Part shown: positions 24,153 through 33,118 of the stretch, one piece after another
Layout of the letters: the number at the start of each line of letters is the position of its first letter
How positions within the stretch are numbered: position 1 is the first letter of the stretch
Assembly (NCBI GenBank): GCA_937923485.1
Contig: CALDUE010000018.1
Span: 1-49,702 of the forward strand
Origin: an uncultured Saprospiraceae bacterium
GTDB taxonomy: Bacteria; Bacteroidota; Bacteroidia; Chitinophagales; Saprospiraceae
DNA: 49,702 nucleotides
Direction: 5' to 3'
Notes under the pieces: model-generated
The model's database searches: none
The model's input: only the letters and a program-made list of their open reading frames with translations
Told to the model about the DNA's origin: nothing
Program-made: the position numbers and the translations under genes

Positions 24153-24611
24153 ATGAAAAATATTCTCGCACTCGTAATCCTTTGCTTCAGCTTCGTCGCT
24201 GTAAATGCTCAAAATGAAGTTGCTCCTACTCCAGTAGTTGGACCAGACATGAGTTTTGAAACAACTGAAATCGATTACGGAACTATTGCACAGAATAGTG
24301 ATCCATTGCGCGTATTTAAGTTTACCAACGAAGGTTCGGAGCCACTCGTTATCAAGCATGCCAAAGGGTCTTGTGGCTGTACTGTACCATCTTACCCAAA
24401 GCAGCCAATCGCACCAGGCGAGACTGCTACCATCGAAGTTCGTTACGACACTAAGCGTATCGGACCATTCCAAAAGACGGTAACACTTACGACAAACGAG
24501 ACGAGCGAGAAGCATACCCTTCGTATTAAGGGTAAAGTTGAGCCAGCAGCTGCTAGCGAAGACGCTCTTCCTGAGTCTGAGCCAAGCCTACTTAACGGAG
24601 GCGGCAAATAG
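24153..24611 (+). CDS. Exported DUF1573 protein
   Basis: A 152-residue protein with a signal peptide (MKNILALVILCFSFVAVNAQ) and one immunoglobulin-like DUF1573 domain: IDYGTIAQNSDPLRVFKFTN, GSCGCTVPSYPKQPI, IAPGETATIEVRYDT and FQKTVTLTTN are typical. A short acidic/serine tail follows. DUF1573 proteins are abundant exported proteins in Bacteroidota; their role is unknown. It is transcribed alone from a recognisable promoter and ends at a strong terminator (24634-24672), with an element variant at 24617 between stop and terminator. Confidence 0.9.
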   Translation: MKNILALVILCFSFVAVNAQNEVAPTPVVGPDMSFETTEIDYGTIAQNSDPLRVFKFTNEGSEPLVIKHAKGSCGCTVPSYPKQPIAPGETATIEVRYDTKRIGPFQKTVTLTTNETSEKHTLRIKGKVEPAAASEDALPESEPSLLNGGGK

Positions 24612-24616
24612 ATTTA

Positions 24617-24630
24617 GCTTTCGCTAAAAC
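24617..24630 (-). repeat. GNAA-hairpin element, GTTTTAGCGAAAGC
   Basis: One-base variant in the 3' untranslated region of the DUF1573 gene, just before its terminator. Confidence 0.7.
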
Positions 24631-24633
24631 CTT

Positions 24634-24672
24634 AAAAGCCCAAGCAATCTAACGATTGCTTGGGCTTTTTTT
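24634..24672. terminator. Bidirectional intrinsic terminator
   Basis: Perfect stem AAGCCCAAGCAATC / GATTGCTTGGGCTT with a TAAC loop and T-runs on both strands. It separates the convergent DUF1573 gene and the lipoprotein gene at 24714. Confidence 0.9.
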
Positions 24673-24713
24673 ATTGGTTTACGGCGTCATGCTGTTGGCT
24701 GAAGCGCTTTATT

Positions 24714-25142
24714 TTACTTTTCCGACTCAGGCCCAGCTTCAGATTCTCTCATTGGCTCTTGCTCAGCAACATCAGGCTTCAACTTGAAAAAGAACGGAGT
24801 ACCTCTGATAATCGTCGTGAGGTGCAAAGTGCTGTCTGTAGCTTCATTGATCGTAAATGAATCGAGAATCGCGCTACCTCTCAAGTTGATGACGCCTCTT
24901 TCATACACATAACCAAGCTTGAGCGGCTCGCCCGTGAAATTTGTTTCTACGATTTGATTACTAGTGTCAAACACAAAAAATGCAGCATCTAAGGTGTTGG
25001 TCTTTTGACCTCCCCGCATTGCTTCCTCAACAGCCCAGCGTCCGTGTTCGCTCGGCAAGTCTGGAACAGCGACAGAGGAATCAGATCCACAGGCCCCGAA
25101 AGACAATAGACCACTTATAAGAAAAGCAGGTTTCCACTTCAT
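24714..25142 (-). CDS. Hypothetical lipoprotein
   Basis: A 142-residue lipoprotein; signal peptide MKWKPAFLISGLLSFGAC with lipobox cysteine 18. The body (WAVEEAMRGGQKTNTLD, FFVFDTSNQIVETNF, LHLTTIIRGTPFFFKL) suggests a small lipocalin-like beta-barrel of the type used in Bacteroidota stress or export proteins, but no family is certain. An acidic tail ends the protein. It follows the metallophosphoesterase by 46 bases on the same strand and may be cotranscribed. Confidence 0.6.
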   Translation of the reverse strand: MKWKPAFLISGLLSFGACGSDSSVAVPDLPSEHGRWAVEEAMRGGQKTNTLDAAFFVFDTSNQIVETNFTGEPLKLGYVYERGVINLRGSAILDSFTINEATDSTLHLTTIIRGTPFFFKLKPDVAEQEPMRESEAGPESEK

Positions 25143-25188
25143 AGCATGTCAAATGTAACTGGCTGCTCGGATTTCTAGCTTTTTCGTT

Positions 25189-26418
25189 TTACGCATTGAC
25201 TAGTTTGAGGATAGTAACCTCAGGAAGAATCCCTACCCTACCTGGATAACCCAAGAATCCAAATCCTCTGTTGACATAGAGGTGCTGATTGCCTTTCTGG
25301 TACAAGCCCGCCCACTGTTCGTACAAGTACTGGCTTGGACTCCAGCGAAATCCAGGTATCTCTACGCCAAATTGGAAACCGTGTGTATGTCCAGCAAGCA
25401 TGAGCTGTATATCCTCACGTTGTCCGACCACTTGAGCATCCCAGTGTGTGGGATCATGCGAGAGTAAGACTTTCGTCAAAACTCCTTCTGTGCCTGCACT
25501 CGCCTTTATTAAGTCGCCCGTTCGTGGAAAACGTTCGATCGTACTCCAGTTTTCAACTCCAATCAAGGCGAGTGGTTCTCCATTCACGTCAATGATGCGA
25601 TTCTCATTGCGCATAAGTTCCCAGCCAAGGCGTTCGTGGTTGCGCTCCAATAGCGCCCAGTTGGCTGCTTTTTCCTCTGGTCCCCAACCACGTACATAGT
25701 CTCCGTAATCGTGGTTTCCAATGATGGAATAATTCCCTAGTTTCGACTGGACCTTGCTAAAAATATCGATGAACGGTTCAATCTCATCAGCTTTTGAATT
25801 GACCAAATCTCCTGTAAAACAGACCAGGTCTGGCTGCTGATCATTGAGCAGTTTTATTCCTTCTTTGATCGGCTCGCTGCGAAAGAAACTACCTGAGTGA
25901 ATATCACTGATTTGCGCAATGCGAAGGCCCTCATGTTTTGGCGAAAGCCCTTTGATCGGTACCTCGACTTCAAAAAGTTCATAGCGATAAGGATTCCGAA
26001 TGATACCATAACTCAGCACAGCCGCAGGAAGTCCACCTGCAATAATTGCCATTTGCGTGAGAAATTTGGAACGATCTGGCCAATACTCAGCGGTGCTAGG
26101 ACCAAAGGCTCGAAATAATGCTGTCACCATGCGTCGGACATCGTCAATCAGGAAAAACCCTGATGCGATGAACTTGGCGAAATAGACAATAAAGAGCAAC
26201 GCCCTCGCCGGAATGCTGATCGCTCTCGGCCAAGAAGGCTCGATGTTGAACGCAATGGAGGCCATGTAGGCAAGGGTCAGTACTGGAATCGACCACCAGA
26301 CAAGGGTAAAGAGTTGGGCTGATCGATCTGAACGCTCCGTGAACAAGGGCCGTAGGGCGAAAAACCCATATAGATCAAGCGCAAAGATGAGAATGATGGG
26401 TACGATAAATCTTGCCAT
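25189..26418 (-). CDS. Membrane-anchored metallophosphoesterase (YkuE/YaeI-like)
   Basis: From the ATG at 26418, 409 residues. Four hydrophobic segments occupy the first 150 residues. The catalytic calcineurin-like domain follows with all metal-ligand motifs: ISDIHSGS, FTGDLVNSKADE, IIGNHDYGDY, LLSHDP and LAGHTHGFQFG. Such proteins hydrolyse phosphodiesters or pyrophosphates, often of lipid or nucleotide substrates at the membrane. The substrate is unknown here. Element copies lie at 25469 (V-L-T-K-V codons) and 25935. Confidence 0.9.
   Translation of the reverse strand: MARFIVPIILIFALDLYGFFALRPLFTERSDRSAQLFTLVWWSIPVLTLAYMASIAFNIEPSWPRAISIPARALLFIVYFAKFIASGFFLIDDVRRMVTALFRAFGPSTAEYWPDRSKFLTQMAIIAGGLPAAVLSYGIIRNPYRYELFEVEVPIKGLSPKHEGLRIAQISDIHSGSFFRSEPIKEGIKLLNDQQPDLVCFTGDLVNSKADEIEPFIDIFSKVQSKLGNYSIIGNHDYGDYVRGWGPEEKAANWALLERNHERLGWELMRNENRIIDVNGEPLALIGVENWSTIERFPRTGDLIKASAGTEGVLTKVLLSHDPTHWDAQVVGQREDIQLMLAGHTHGFQFGVEIPGFRWSPSQYLYEQWAGLYQKGNQHLYVNRGFGFLGYPGRVGILPEVTILKLVNA
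25469..25482 (-). repeat. GNAA-hairpin element, GTTTTGACGAAAGT
   Basis: A-T pair variant in the metallophosphoesterase gene, sense. Confidence 0.7.
25935..25948 (+). repeat. GNAA-hairpin element, GTTTTGGCGAAAGC
   Basis: Exact copy in the metallophosphoesterase gene, antisense, read in a different frame (LSPKH). Confidence 0.85.
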
Positions 26419-26485
26419 GGACAAGCAAATAACGGTATTAAGCGTGCGTAGTTTAGAGAAACTAGGTACCTAAAGGAAAATCCAT

Positions 26486-26493
26486 TACGTTTG
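26486..26493 (+). promoter_or_regulatory. Putative -7 element of the M1 peptidase gene
   Basis: TACGTTTG matches TAnnTTTG exactly, 8 bases before the ATG at 26502. No clear TTG partner at the -33 position. Confidence 0.35.
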
Positions 26494-26501
26494 GAGTACA
26501 G

Positions 26502-28163
26502 ATGCTCCATTTACATACAATTCTAAAGTCTGCGGTCTTGGGAATCGTGGCTCTACTCACCTCGGTTGCCTGTCAAGGACAAGATTTACACACACACGCG
26601 GACACCTTGCGTGGAATGCTAAGTCACGAGCGATTATGTTATGATGTGACCCACTACAACTTGGATGTTGAACTCTTCCCCAATGAGCAAGCTATCCAAG
26701 GAACAGTAACCATGCGCTACGTCGGAGAACTAGCAAGCGACACCATTCAAGTCGACTTAGCCAGAACAATGATCTTGGCTTCTGTCACCCAAGATGGTAA
26801 AGCACTTAGTTTCAGACGGGAGGAGGATGCTGTATTTATTGGGCTAGACCAGCCTACTCGTTTTGGCGAAAGCGGAGAACTCATCATGTCTTACGCTGGG
26901 AAACCCGAAGCTGCTAAGAACCCGCCTTGGGATGGAGGATTCACGTGGACTACGGATAGTCTCGATCGGACTTGGGCTGGTGTGAGCTGCGAAGGGATTG
27001 GAGCCTCAATTTGGTGGCCAAACAAAGATCACCTCAGTGACGAACCAGATAGCGTGAGCACTTCTTTCACGGTGCCTGATCCATTGAGGATTATTTCAAA
27101 TGGTCAGTACCGAGGAGCGGAGCGACTTCCGAATGGGCGCATGAAGTACTCGTACGCGACCACCTACCCGATCAACAACTACAACGTTACCTTTTACTTA
27201 GGTCATTACCTCAGCTTTCTGGACACGCTGGTTGATGCTCGTGAGTCCTCACCGCTGGTATTGCGCTATTCTGTGATTGATTACAACTTAGATCGTGCGA
27301 AAAAGCACTTTCGGCAAGTAAAACCAATGCTTCGTTGCTTTGGTGACGTACTGGGGCCTTACCCTTTTTGGAGAGATGGCTATCGCCTGATTGAGGCACC
27401 CTACCTAGGCATGGAGCATCAAAGCGCTATTGCCTATGGGAACAACTACATGCGTGGCTACCGCGGCGGAATGATTCCCCCTGACATGAATTGGGACTAC
27501 TTGATCATTCACGAATCGGGTCACGAGTATTTCGGGAATGCGCTCAGTGTTACTGACCACGGCGAGATGTGGATTCACGAGAGTTTTACGACTTACCTGG
27601 AGGCACTTTATGTTGAATGCACCTACAATAACGCGGATTACACTCGATATTTAGAGGGGCAACGGAGCTTCATCCGCAATCAGCGTCCGATTGTTGGCCC
27701 ACACCACGTGAATTTCGACGATTTTGGAAGTTCAGACCATTATTTCAAAGGCAGCTGGGTTCTGCATACTTGGAGAAGTGTCGTTGGCGACGAAGAGTTC
27801 TTTCGGTTTTTCAAGGGATTCTATGATGAATATGCAGTTGGAGCCGTCACGACTACTGATTTTCTTAGGTATGTCGAATCGACGACGCCTAAAAATCCCG
27901 TTGGCTTGCATCCACTTGCGTTCTGGCAACAGTATCTCTATCAAGCCTCGATTCCTGTGCTGCATGTTGAGCAAAAGTCTGCAGGAGAAACGATTGCCTA
28001 CTTTTCTGATGTACTTCCGGGGTTTCAACTACCTCTGCGTGTGAATGGTAAGGAGATCGTCGTGAGCGATCGCGTCAAAACCTTCCAATTGGATGCTGAA
28101 GCGTGGAAGCAGTACAAGGCTTCTAATTACCTCATCGACGTCGAGAGTGAACTCGAATTCTAG
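26502..28163 (+). CDS. M1 family metallopeptidase (aminopeptidase-like)
   Basis: A 553-residue exported peptidase; signal peptide about 1-27 with a cysteine near its end (SVACQG), so possibly a lipoprotein. The beta-rich N-domain (YDVTHYNLDVELFP) is followed by the substrate-binding YLGMEHQSAIAYG, the counterpart of GAMEN, and the zinc motif H337-E338-S-G-H341 with the third ligand E360 in WIHESF. It ends soon after the catalytic domain and lacks the long C-terminal ARM domain of PepN, as many Bacteroidota M1 proteins do. An exact element copy at 26860 encodes FGES. Confidence 0.93.
   Translation: MLHLHTILKSAVLGIVALLTSVACQGQDLHTHADTLRGMLSHERLCYDVTHYNLDVELFPNEQAIQGTVTMRYVGELASDTIQVDLARTMILASVTQDGKALSFRREEDAVFIGLDQPTRFGESGELIMSYAGKPEAAKNPPWDGGFTWTTDSLDRTWAGVSCEGIGASIWWPNKDHLSDEPDSVSTSFTVPDPLRIISNGQYRGAERLPNGRMKYSYATTYPINNYNVTFYLGHYLSFLDTLVDARESSPLVLRYSVIDYNLDRAKKHFRQVKPMLRCFGDVLGPYPFWRDGYRLIEAPYLGMEHQSAIAYGNNYMRGYRGGMIPPDMNWDYLIIHESGHEYFGNALSVTDHGEMWIHESFTTYLEALYVECTYNNADYTRYLEGQRSFIRNQRPIVGPHHVNFDDFGSSDHYFKGSWVLHTWRSVVGDEEFFRFFKGFYDEYAVGAVTTTDFLRYVESTTPKNPVGLHPLAFWQQYLYQASIPVLHVEQKSAGETIAYFSDVLPGFQLPLRVNGKEIVVSDRVKTFQLDAEAWKQYKASNYLIDVESELEF
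26860..26873 (+). repeat. GNAA-hairpin element, GTTTTGGCGAAAGC
   Basis: Exact copy in the M1 peptidase gene, sense, read in a third frame (RFGES). Confidence 0.85.
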
Positions 28164-28208
28164 CCCCAAAGAATACTACAGGAGGATTGCAATCAGAACT
28201 CCCGAACC

Positions 28209-28248
28209 TAAAAAAGCCTTCGTCGGAGATTCCAACGAAGGCTTTTTT
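28209..28248. terminator. Bidirectional intrinsic terminator
   Basis: Stem AAAAAAGCCTTCGT(C/T)GG / CCAACGAAGGCTTTTTT around a short loop, with T-runs on both strands. It serves the convergent M1 peptidase and rplS genes. Confidence 0.9.
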
Positions 28249-28281
28249 CATAAACGACTATGTCGTTATGAAGAAAAAGGA

Positions 28282-28632
28282 CTAGTACTTAGACTTCTCG
28301 CGGATACGAGCCTTCTTACCTACCAACTCGCGGAGATAGAAGAGACGTGCTCGACGCACCTTACCGTGACGTAATACCTTGATCGAGTCGATGTTCGGGC
28401 TGCTGAACGGGAAAATACGCTCAACGCCTATACCATTACTGATCTTACGAACAGTAAAAGTCTTAGTAGCACCGTGTCCTTTAATTTGAAGAACGTCTCC
28501 GCGATACTCCTGAATACGGAACTTATCACCCTCAACAATCTTGTAGGCTACTATAATGTTGTCACCGGCGCGAAACTCAGGTAGAGTGTTCTCACGGGCA
28601 TACTGTTCTTGTACGTACTTGACTGCGTCCAT
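28282..28632 (-). CDS. rplS: 50S ribosomal protein L19
   Basis: A 116-residue ribosomal protein at the 30S-50S interface. Diagnostic blocks: [51 protein letters not shown], and the basic end [19 protein letters not shown]. Normal length. It is transcribed alone with a near-perfect promoter (28656-28685) and a bidirectional terminator downstream. Confidence 0.98.
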   Translation of the reverse strand: MDAVKYVQEQYARENTLPEFRAGDNIIVAYKIVEGDKFRIQEYRGDVLQIKGHGATKTFTVRKISNGIGVERIFPFSSPNIDSIKVLRHGKVRRARLFYLRELVGKKARIREKSKY

Positions 28633-28655
28633 CGGATGATCTTTTTAAAGCGCGG

Positions 28656-28685
28656 CAAAGGTAATACGGTTTCTTCATTCCGCAA
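28656..28685 (-). promoter_or_regulatory. rplS promoter
   Basis: On the minus strand: TTG, 19 bases, TACCTTTG. This is the consensus Bacteroidota primary-sigma promoter with ideal spacing. The -7 box ends 23 bases before the rplS ATG. Confidence 0.75.
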
Positions 28686-28720
28686 GTACCTATTTTTAAT
28701 TGTTAGCGACTGGTTTTCTA

Positions 28721-30991
28721 CTAGAGGACTAGGGTTACGTAACCTGTGAGTTGTTCTTTGCCATTCAATCCCTCAAGGTTTACCACATAGAGGTACACGC
28801 CTCCAAGTGCGCGCTCTCCATTTCGTTGATTTATTCCATCCCAAGATTCATCGATATCCTCTGTCTCAAAGACTAGTTCGCCCCATCTGTTGTAGATCTT
28901 CAGTTCAAAGTCACTGATGTAGCGCGTGAAGCCCGTTCCCTTAAAGAACTCATTGGTTCCATCACCATTTGGCGTGAAGGCATTAGGCAAGAAATACGTC
29001 TGTAATGGATCAATTTCTAAGAATTGAGTAGTTGTATCCAAGCATCCGTTGATGTGGCTCACGACAAGGTCTATTTCATATGCACCAGTATCGGGGAAGG
29101 TGAATACTGGATTTTCCTCCCTACTTGTTCCGAGACTATCAAAAGCCCATTGCCAGCTTACGGCTGCGATACTTTGATCGAAGAAAAAGATGTCAGGATC
29201 AAGAATATTGATCTCATCGGGCGTAAAGGTAAATTCTGCCACAGGGCTCTCGAGTACACGGACTGGTACGGTGAGCTGTGTGTCAACGAAGCAACCGAAC
29301 GGAGACGTTGCACTTACATAAATCGAATAAGCACCAGGCTCTGTGTATTGGAAATCAGGGTTTAATTCCGTGGAAGTCACTCCATTTCCGAAATCCCAGA
29401 AAATTTCATAGTCCTCGGTGATCAGATCTAAGTCCTGCCTGAACATGACGTTTGCAGGTAGGCAAGGCATAGAATTATCTACGTTTACGAGAAGATCTGC
29501 TGGTGCAGGAAAATATTCAAGTATCTGCGATGCTGAAAAAACACAGCCATTATTATCTTGAACTGAATGCGTTACAAAACGCTGTCCTGCTATGTTATAT
29601 TGATAGACGGGGTTCTCCTCTCTACTTCTATCGCCATTCCCGAAGTCCCAGTCAAAGCGCACTATACTATCTGCTTGTGTACTGACAGCACCTGTAAATT
29701 CTACAGGCCCGAAAATACAGGTATCAAAAGTGAAAGAGAAATCAACTTCTGAGGGAGGTGAGATGACGATATTGAAATCTGCGGTATCCGTACAGGATAA
29801 ACCAGGATTGACAATGAGCTGCCCAGGAAACGTTCCAAAATCAGGAAACTCAAGAGATAGGTTACGTTGGTTACTATTCACGTCCCCAATGACAGTGTTG
29901 GGGATAGACCATTGAATTTCATCAATGAACCTTTGATCAGTAGATATATCAACGAGCGTTACAAGCTTGTCTCCGCAAACGAGTACAAGATCGGGCGCGA
30001 CACTATCCACACCAGTCAGTGCTGTTATACTTGCTGAAATGAGTGGATCACACTCTACAATGTTGAACTGAAAATCTCGACGTACGAAACCAATCAGCTC
30101 ACCATTTCGAAATTCCTCGGCGATGATGCAAAGCACAAATTGCCCAGTGGTCTGTGGATTAACTTGAAGCAATCCTGTCCGAGGGTCGATGTTGATAAGG
30201 GGGTTACCACCATCAACAGGCATACCTGCGCTGAATCCAGGTGAAAAAGCGACGGGATCATAAGGTGGTGGAGATTCAGGATTGGGCGTAACACCAGCGA
30301 ATGACTCACGTCCTCGTCCAGTATCATTACCACCACCAAAGTATGGATTAGCAAGGCGGTAGCGTATTTCATCCCCTTGTGCATCTGATGCGCTGTGATC
30401 AAACTCTAAGAGGTTATTCGCACAGATGACAATCGGTGCGAAATCATTAAACACTGGTGATGAATTACACGACTGCTGTGAAATCGGTGTGATCTCCGTA
30501 GTGTATGTGGCACCAGCCTCTCCAGGGTTTATGATGTTGGAGATTGTTTCGTTACGGCAACAGCGTTGGTAGGAAATCGTGTAAGTTTCCGTTGAGATTG
30601 GCAGGTTTATCTCAGTGGTGTAGACACCTCGTTCAACACAAATATTGGGAGGAGTAACTAAACAAGGGTTGTCTACGTCGACAGGAAGTCGCTCAATGAC
30701 TAAGTCCCCTCTCGGAATAGTGTAGGTGCCAAACTGACTTCTTCCTTCGAAGATCGTCATCTCAAAGAGACTAGAAGACCCATTGTCCGAATCAAAGAGA
30801 GCACCATTACCGAAGCAATCTCGATACAAGAAAATTTTCACTTCATACCGACGGGTGTTGGCATCAGGTTGTCCAATACACCTGTATGTGACCTCTCCTC
30901 CAACGATGTGTCTGGCGAAAAGTGACTCACCAGCGCTAAAAACGAGGAGAAGCAGGAGAAACTTTAAGAAAATTCTGTGCTGTGTTCGCAT
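28721..30991 (-). CDS. Secreted PKD-domain protein with gliding-motility (CHU_C, T9SS type B) C-terminus
   Basis: A 756-residue exported protein (signal peptide about 1-26, ending SLFA). The N-terminal 320 residues form the domain often seen in Bacteroidota surface proteins (RHIVGGEVTYRCIG, FLYRDCFGNG, TISYQRCCRNE). Three PKD domains follow at about 415-490, 500-575 and 583-660 (WDFGNGDRSREENPVYQY, WDFGNGVTSTELNP, WAFDSLGTSREENP). The C-terminus (666-756) is the CHU_C/T9SS type B sorting domain: FLPNAFTPNGDGTNEFF, LKIYNRWGELVFET, SWDG and GVYLYVV. It is exported through T9SS and displayed or released; adhesion is a reasonable guess. Confidence 0.88.
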   Translation of the reverse strand: MRTQHRIFLKFLLLLLVFSAGESLFARHIVGGEVTYRCIGQPDANTRRYEVKIFLYRDCFGNGALFDSDNGSSSLFEMTIFEGRSQFGTYTIPRGDLVIERLPVDVDNPCLVTPPNICVERGVYTTEINLPISTETYTISYQRCCRNETISNIINPGEAGATYTTEITPISQQSCNSSPVFNDFAPIVICANNLLEFDHSASDAQGDEIRYRLANPYFGGGNDTGRGRESFAGVTPNPESPPPYDPVAFSPGFSAGMPVDGGNPLINIDPRTGLLQVNPQTTGQFVLCIIAEEFRNGELIGFVRRDFQFNIVECDPLISASITALTGVDSVAPDLVLVCGDKLVTLVDISTDQRFIDEIQWSIPNTVIGDVNSNQRNLSLEFPDFGTFPGQLIVNPGLSCTDTADFNIVISPPSEVDFSFTFDTCIFGPVEFTGAVSTQADSIVRFDWDFGNGDRSREENPVYQYNIAGQRFVTHSVQDNNGCVFSASQILEYFPAPADLLVNVDNSMPCLPANVMFRQDLDLITEDYEIFWDFGNGVTSTELNPDFQYTEPGAYSIYVSATSPFGCFVDTQLTVPVRVLESPVAEFTFTPDEINILDPDIFFFDQSIAAVSWQWAFDSLGTSREENPVFTFPDTGAYEIDLVVSHINGCLDTTTQFLEIDPLQTYFLPNAFTPNGDGTNEFFKGTGFTRYISDFELKIYNRWGELVFETEDIDESWDGINQRNGERALGGVYLYVVNLEGLNGKEQLTGYVTLVL

Positions 30992-31085
30992 ACGAAGTGG
31001 TAAGTTAATGGTGTTAACGCTTTTACATGGTCATAACGTTGTGATTCTTCATAAAAACTATGTCCGCTAGTTGCAATTCTTCTCA

Positions 31086-31682
31086 ATGGTCCCGAAAAAA
31101 TACAAAACCACTTTGAACGATATGTTTCAATTAGGAGAAACTCTTTCGGCCCTCGAAGCTGGAAAATTGATTCTGTATCCCACAGATACGGTGTGGGGAC
31201 TCGGCTGCGATGCAAGTAACTCGACAGCCATCAACCAAGTACTGAATCTCAAGGAACGCCCTGTTGGTGGGGGGGTAATTTGTTTGGTAGACTCTGTTGA
31301 CATGCTTGAAAAGTATACAGGAGAGATACATCCTCGGCTCAAGACGCTGCTTTCCCATCATACCCGCCCACTAACAGTCGTCTACAGCCATGCTGGGGGT
31401 CTACCCAAAGAACTCTTCGCCAGAGATGGTTCGATAGCTATTCGGATAACCTCCGACCCCTACTGTAAGGCGCTTATCCAGTCTTTCGGTAAGCCCATCG
31501 TATCTGCATCTGCCAACAAAAAGGGCGAGCAATATCCCGCTCATTTTGGAGCGATTAGTTCAGAAATTATACGAGCAGTAGGGCATGTAGTCCGTTACCG
31601 CCAACGAGAAAAATCTGAGGCCATTCCGAGTATTATAGCACGGTGGACCCAACAAAATGAAATTGAACCGATTCGCGAGTGA
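31086..31682 (+). CDS. YrdC/Sua5-type L-threonylcarbamoyladenylate synthase
   Basis: From the ATG at 31086, 198 residues. It makes threonylcarbamoyl-AMP for the t6A37 modification of ANN-decoding tRNAs. Motifs: LEAGKLILYPTDTVWGLGCDA, INQVLNLKERPVGGGVICLV, RPLTVVYSHAGGLP, GSIAIRITSDPYCKALI and PIVSASANKKGEQYP. Its length matches the short TsaC/YciO-type group without the Sua5 C-terminal domain. The next gene begins at a GTG overlapping its stop (GTGA), so the two are translationally coupled. Confidence 0.9.
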   Translation: MVPKKYKTTLNDMFQLGETLSALEAGKLILYPTDTVWGLGCDASNSTAINQVLNLKERPVGGGVICLVDSVDMLEKYTGEIHPRLKTLLSHHTRPLTVVYSHAGGLPKELFARDGSIAIRITSDPYCKALIQSFGKPIVSASANKKGEQYPAHFGAISSEIIRAVGHVVRYRQREKSEAIPSIIARWTQQNEIEPIRE

Positions 31683-33118
31683 AACCGAATGATTTCAACC
31701 CAAAGCAGGGTTTACTACACCTCTCGTTTTCAAATGGGACGAGCTTTTCTCTAGATCTCAGCAAGAGTTATCATCGAGAGGAAGGCTTTTTCGTTGACCT
31801 CTTCTGGGAAGAAACTAAAAGTACGACCTCACTTAGTTTGGGACTTCACCCCAAAGCTGGCGATCTATTTCTGAGTTCGTGTGCGCTTGAATGGCCACTA
31901 AGCGCGGGCATCGCACAAGAAGTTCTTACGCAGGGATTCAGTCTTCCTCAAGAGAAGGCTTGGAGCAGCCCTCAAAACCTTGCATCGGCCCCAAGCTTAT
32001 TAAAGAAAATAGCTGCAAAGCGCATAAATGCTTACGATCCTCTACCCCACCCCTCACTAAATAAAGCGAGTTACCAAGCCATATCGCTGCGTAACAATCA
32101 AGCCTCACTTGAGATTAAGAGCACCGACGAGTCAGCAGCCCTGACCGTATTTACAATTTCGAACGACGGTGCCACGCTGCGAGCTGAAAACCAGTCTTCA
32201 GGATATCACCTTCGACATTCTTTTCCGGCTTTCGAATTGCAATTTATTGTTACCAAGGTCCCTCGAAGGTCGAAAGAAGTTGTCCTCGACGCAGTCTTTT
32301 CGGCAGGACTTAGTTCTTCCTGTGTGAAAGGAAACAAACTAGCAGCATTAACGCAAAGCTCTATTGTTTCAGAAGGCAACTTCAGAAGTATTGTACTTAA
32401 AAGTCACGAAGCGCACTGTCCGAATGCGTCAGCTTTTGACACAAGTTTTTTTTCAGCTTTCGCCAAAACCTGCCTTCAAAACGATGTAAGAGCAGGGATC
32501 TCTTTAAATCCTTTTGTAGTCCCAATTGAATCTGGCTCCAAAGGCGTGAAAATTTCCAAAGATCCTCAATTCAAGAGGTGGTCACCAAGTCTTAAAACAA
32601 CTGTCTACCCAATTGATCTAAGTGATGAAGATTCACTTCGCACGTGTGAGCAGCATCTCCTCCGATTTTACCAGTTAGGCTTTCGTTTTTTTGTTTTAAA
32701 CGATATCACTGCATCGCTTTGCCAAGAGCTAGCGACAGCAACAACAGGTCAGCAATTGAGTAAACGGCTCGAAACACTAAAAAGGGTGCTACCCGGTGCT
32801 ACAGTGCTTTTGGGCGACCTCTGCCCAGCTGAAACCCACAATGGGTTTCAAGGCTTTCGTGATGAAGCTCCAGCGGGGGCTAGTTTGCCAAGACTTGCAC
32901 GCTTCGCCGGACTAGGTGGTTCCGTCTCAAGGGACAATAACCTCAGTCCATTTCAAATTCCGGAGGCGATATTTGCTACCAATGATCGCGATCAATTAGG
33001 TGAACAGCATAAGATCTTGGACCTATCGGGATATTCCTTCGATTCCAATTTCTGGGTAAGTCTTGAAACCACTATTGGAGCAATAGACTATCCGACTAGC
33101 GCAGTTGGCGCGCGATAA
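31679..33118 (+). CDS. Hypothetical protein, degenerate alpha-galactosidase (GH36)-like
   Basis: A 479-residue cytoplasmic protein starting at a GTG that overlaps the YrdC stop. The N-terminal half is beta-rich. The C-terminal half suggests a melibiase/GH36 TIM barrel: ISLNPFVVPIESGS with DPQFKRW, YPIDLSDEDSLRTCEQHLLR, LGFRFFVLNDITASL (place of the GFxxxKxD nucleophile strand) and TVLLGDLCPAETHNGFQGFR (place of the LLGCGAPL..G..D..R block). Several normally fixed residues are changed, so activity is doubtful. The assignment is inference from pattern order only. Its 3' end overlaps the S41 protease by 23 bases. Confidence 0.5.
   Translation: MKPNDFNPKQGLLHLSFSNGTSFSLDLSKSYHREEGFFVDLFWEETKSTTSLSLGLHPKAGDLFLSSCALEWPLSAGIAQEVLTQGFSLPQEKAWSSPQNLASAPSLLKKIAAKRINAYDPLPHPSLNKASYQAISLRNNQASLEIKSTDESAALTVFTISNDGATLRAENQSSGYHLRHSFPAFELQFIVTKVPRRSKEVVLDAVFSAGLSSSCVKGNKLAALTQSSIVSEGNFRSIVLKSHEAHCPNASAFDTSFFSAFAKTCLQNDVRAGISLNPFVVPIESGSKGVKISKDPQFKRWSPSLKTTVYPIDLSDEDSLRTCEQHLLRFYQLGFRFFVLNDITASLCQELATATTGQQLSKRLETLKRVLPGATVLLGDLCPAETHNGFQGFRDEAPAGASLPRLARFAGLGGSVSRDNNLSPFQIPEAIFATNDRDQLGEQHKILDLSGYSFDSNFWVSLETTIGAIDYPTSAVGAR
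32456..32469 (-). repeat. GNAA-hairpin element, GTTTTGGCGAAAGC
   Basis: Exact copy in the GH36-like gene, antisense; reads AFAKT. Confidence 0.85.
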
